DNA of 35,829 bases from Bacteroides sp. (GTDB taxonomy: Bacteria > Bacteroidota > Bacteroidia > Bacteroidales > Bacteroidaceae): the NCBI GenBank assembly GCA_021201335.1, contig JAJQFD010000005.1, positions 1 to 35,829 of the forward strand, read 5' to 3'. Of this stretch, positions 34,681 through 35,829 are shown piece by piece (the stretch's first letter is position 1; each line of letters begins with the position of its first letter). The notes under the pieces were generated by a model, which was given only the letters and a program-made list of their open reading frames with translations, did not search any database and was not told the DNA's origin. The position numbers were made by a program, and so were the translations under genes.

Positions 34681-35100
34681 TTATTGTAAATTATTATTCA
34701 GTATTGTACTTATATAATTACCTTTCTTTCTGGGAATTGATGCTGTTGCATAGGTACGAGGAGCAATATAGATTTCCCCTCTATAATCAGAGCTGGTTAA
34801 TACGGGCATATGATAATAAACATTTTCCTTATTTTCTAAATCTATATACCATTTACCACCTATATGTTTTCTGAAAGTTTCCCCAATATAAATAGTTAAT
34901 AGATCTAGCATTTGAGAATCATTTATAAGCTCATCGATTGTTTTATAATTTACTATTATCCAATTTTCCACTTCATTTAATGATTCTATGCTATAATCTA
35001 ATATTAGATTATTTGTTTTTGCGAATTCTCCTGTAAAAAAATCCATTTTATCAGATATGTAATATATCCATTCCTGAAAGTTGTCTTGTGTATATGCCAT
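34681..35100 (-). CDS. Putative immunity protein (hypothetical)
   Basis: A 139-residue acidic, probably cytosolic protein without signal peptide. I do not recognise a named family; the helical N-terminal half followed by IGETFRKHIGGKWYID and YYHMPVLTS resembles small immunity-type or DUF3806-like proteins. It begins 8 bp after the stop of the decayed frame at 35109, on the same strand, the spacing expected for a toxin-immunity pair in which the toxin gene has degenerated. The immunity role is inference from context, not from a motif. Confidence 0.55.
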   Translation of the reverse strand: MAYTQDNFQEWIYYISDKMDFFTGEFAKTNNLILDYSIESLNEVENWIIVNYKTIDELINDSQMLDLLTIYIGETFRKHIGGKWYIDLENKENVYYHMPVLTSSDYRGEIYIAPRTYATASIPRKKGNYISTILNNNLQ

Positions 35101-35108
35101 ATTTTAAA

Positions 35109-35385
35109 TTATTTATCATGCAATTTTACTGTAATTCCTGTTTTCTTTAGTTCTTTTATTAAAAGCTCGCTCTACCATCTATTGTCCATTCAATATCCTA
35201 ACCTTTTTGCAGTAGTGCTTAATCTCTTCAATTTCAGGCACAATATCTAATGTTTTAGATTAAACGGTGAATTAGGTTGAAAAAAGGCAACTTTTAATCT
35301 ATAAAAAAGAAATTAGCCCCGGGGATTGCATCAAATAGGATTTTTTTCGGAGTAGTTAAAAAGAAAATCCCTGATTTTCAATAGA
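35109..35385 (-). pseudogene. Decayed reading frame, probably a remnant of a toxin or effector C-terminus
   Basis: No intact ORF exists here, but successive short protein-like segments lie in different frames and join if single bases are added: LTTPKKILFDAIPGANFF, KVAFFQPNSPFNLK, LDIVPEIEEIKHYCKKV, DIEWTIDGRASF and IKELKKTGITVKLHDK, then TAA at 35109. Four joins are needed, at or near short A, T or G runs. Together they make about 90 residues of plausible globular protein ending just before the 139-residue gene. The density of breaks (four in about 275 bp) is far above the rest of the window, so real decay is more likely than sequencing error. Family unknown. Confidence 0.45.
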
Positions 35386-35398
35386 ACCTCAGGGATTT
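35365..35398 (-). terminator. Terminator of the 41-residue ORF
   Basis: AAATCCCTGA (35365-35374) and TCAGGGATTT (35389-35398) are a perfect 10-bp inverted repeat. Read on the minus strand the stem starts 17 bp after the stop at 35416 and is followed by TCTTTTT. Confidence 0.75.
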
Positions 35399-35415
35399 AC
35401 ATCGTTTTTCTTTTC

Positions 35416-35541
35416 TTAAAAGTGGTGCCACCAGAAATCGGGGTAATCCTTATATTCTACTGTATCAACAATATACGATATATTCAAATTAAAAACCTTA
35501 CGCCTCCTTACTTTCACCTGTCCCCATTTGGTCATGATCAT
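35416..35541 (-). CDS. Possible 41-residue protein
   Basis: ATG 35541 (MIMTKWGQVKVRRRK) to TAA 35416. The frame is open further upstream to 35682, but a -7 box at 35559-35566 is placed so that transcription would start just before ATG 35541. The peptide has a basic N-terminal third and an aromatic, acidic C-terminus (DYPDFWWHHF). A terminator follows after 17 bp, so promoter, frame and terminator form a compact unit. It might instead be an untranslated small RNA. Function unknown. Confidence 0.4.
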   Translation of the reverse strand: MIMTKWGQVKVRRRKVFNLNISYIVDTVEYKDYPDFWWHHF

Positions 35542-35558
35542 TTCAGCTATCCGTATTA

Positions 35559-35566
35559 CAAAGATA
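35559..35566 (-). promoter_or_regulatory. -7 box for the 41-residue ORF
   Basis: On the minus strand this reads TATCTTTG, matching TAnnTTTG, 17 bp before ATG 35541. No clear -33 TTG is seen. Confidence 0.45.
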
Positions 35567-35685
35567 CAAAGAAATGGCGGAATGAGCTGTTTAAATGAAT
35601 AATTTTTATTTCGAATACGTCGAATAATAATTATCAAATAATAGCTGAGTAATTGCAGACTCTTTATAAATAATCTTTCCATTAA

Positions 35686-35829
35686 GAGAATGTTTAAATT
35701 TTATTGATTAATAATTTTATAGAAGCAATTTTGACCATCTCTTCCGCCGAGTCAAAGGTTGTTTCATAATTACGGCATAATCTTCGATTATAGTCAAACC
35801 AAGCGAATGTTCGTTCAATTACCCATCGT
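35686..35829 (-). mobile_element. End of an IS5-type insertion sequence (partial)
   Basis: The 3' end of a transposase gene reaches the window edge. GAGAATGTTTAAATTTT starting at 35686 is a candidate terminal inverted repeat, and TTAA directly outside it (35682-35685) fits the short TA-rich targets used by many IS5-superfamily elements. The other end is outside the window, so the boundary is inferred. Confidence 0.55.
35694..35828 (-). CDS. IS5-family-type transposase, C-terminal part
   Basis: Forty-four codons before TAA at 35694, entering from the right edge. RWVIERTFAWFDYNRRLCRN matches the conserved end of the DDE domain in IS5-superfamily transposases, where the final catalytic Glu sits in the R-W-x-x-E-R-T/x-F-A-W signature (E here is the fifth residue). 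The tail (YETTFDSAEEMVKIASIKLL) is also typical. The N-terminal part and the two catalytic aspartates are outside the window. Confidence 0.85.
   Translation of the reverse strand, partial: RWVIERTFAWFDYNRRLCRNYETTFDSAEEMVKIASIKLLINKI

Noticed and set aside
35542..35682. 88-residue version of the 41-residue ORF
   Set aside because: The upstream part is isoleucine-rich, lies before the -7 box and reaches the IS boundary; it is probably not translated.
1..35829. tRNA or rRNA genes
   Set aside because: None seen by eye: no cloverleaf with conserved GGTTCGAATCC-type arm and no rRNA signature was found.

Overview
The window is chromosomal DNA of a Bacteroidota member, most probably order Bacteroidales (Bacteroides/Parabacteroides-like). 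The DNA is AT-rich. Many genes are preceded by the Bacteroidota -7 element TAnnTTTG rather than an E. coli -10 box, Shine-Dalgarno sequences are scarce, and the gene content is typical: an AcrAB/TolC-type pump, PL10 and GH28 pectin enzymes, an alpha-2-macroglobulin/pbpC pair and a bacterial hexokinase. I cannot name the genus from sequence alone.

Layout. 1-285 is the 5' part of a secreted or surface protein gene (minus strand). 429-1779 holds pyrH and frr. 1937-4236 holds a sodium:solute symporter and an unrecognised membrane-anchored HExxH metallopeptidase. 4211-12152 (minus) is an alpha-2-macroglobulin lipoprotein gene followed by pbpC (PBP1C), both interrupted by frameshifts. rsgA is divergent at 12199. 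13165-14389 is a gene-poor, AT-rich 1.2 kb stretch with a candidate small RNA, inverted repeats, 22-bp-spaced repeats and a possible 32-residue peptide. 14390-20955 is an RND efflux operon (fusion protein with two frameshifts, pump, outer-membrane factor) that appears to continue into a PL10 pectate lyase gene. 21074-25913 is a small stress-type cluster: AlkD-like repair protein, stand-alone GyrI-like protein, two AraC-family regulators (one fused to a GyrI-like domain), a DinB-fold protein and a SecD-P1-like lipoprotein. 26125-31777 is carbohydrate metabolism: GH31, a GH28-WYL regulator pair and hexokinase. 31842-34616 holds a VOC protein, a metallo-beta-lactamase-fold protein, a 56-residue lipoprotein, thioredoxin and a GNAT acetyltransferase. 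The right end carries a candidate immunity gene, a decayed reading frame upstream of it that looks like the 3' end of a toxin gene, a 41-residue ORF with its own promoter and terminator, and the 3' end of an IS5-type transposase gene that runs off the window.

How the genes fit together. The A2M/pbpC pair belongs to envelope defence and repair. The efflux operon shares its only visible terminator with the pectate lyase. The GH28 gene is 17 bp upstream of a WYL regulator, which suggests local control. No SusC/SusD pair is present, so this is not a classical polysaccharide utilisation locus.

A repeated oddity is that three long genes (A2M, pbpC, RND fusion protein) are broken by five single-base indels, four clearly in 7-8 base homopolymers. 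This could be sequencing/assembly error, mutation or slippage-based switching; the sequence alone cannot decide.
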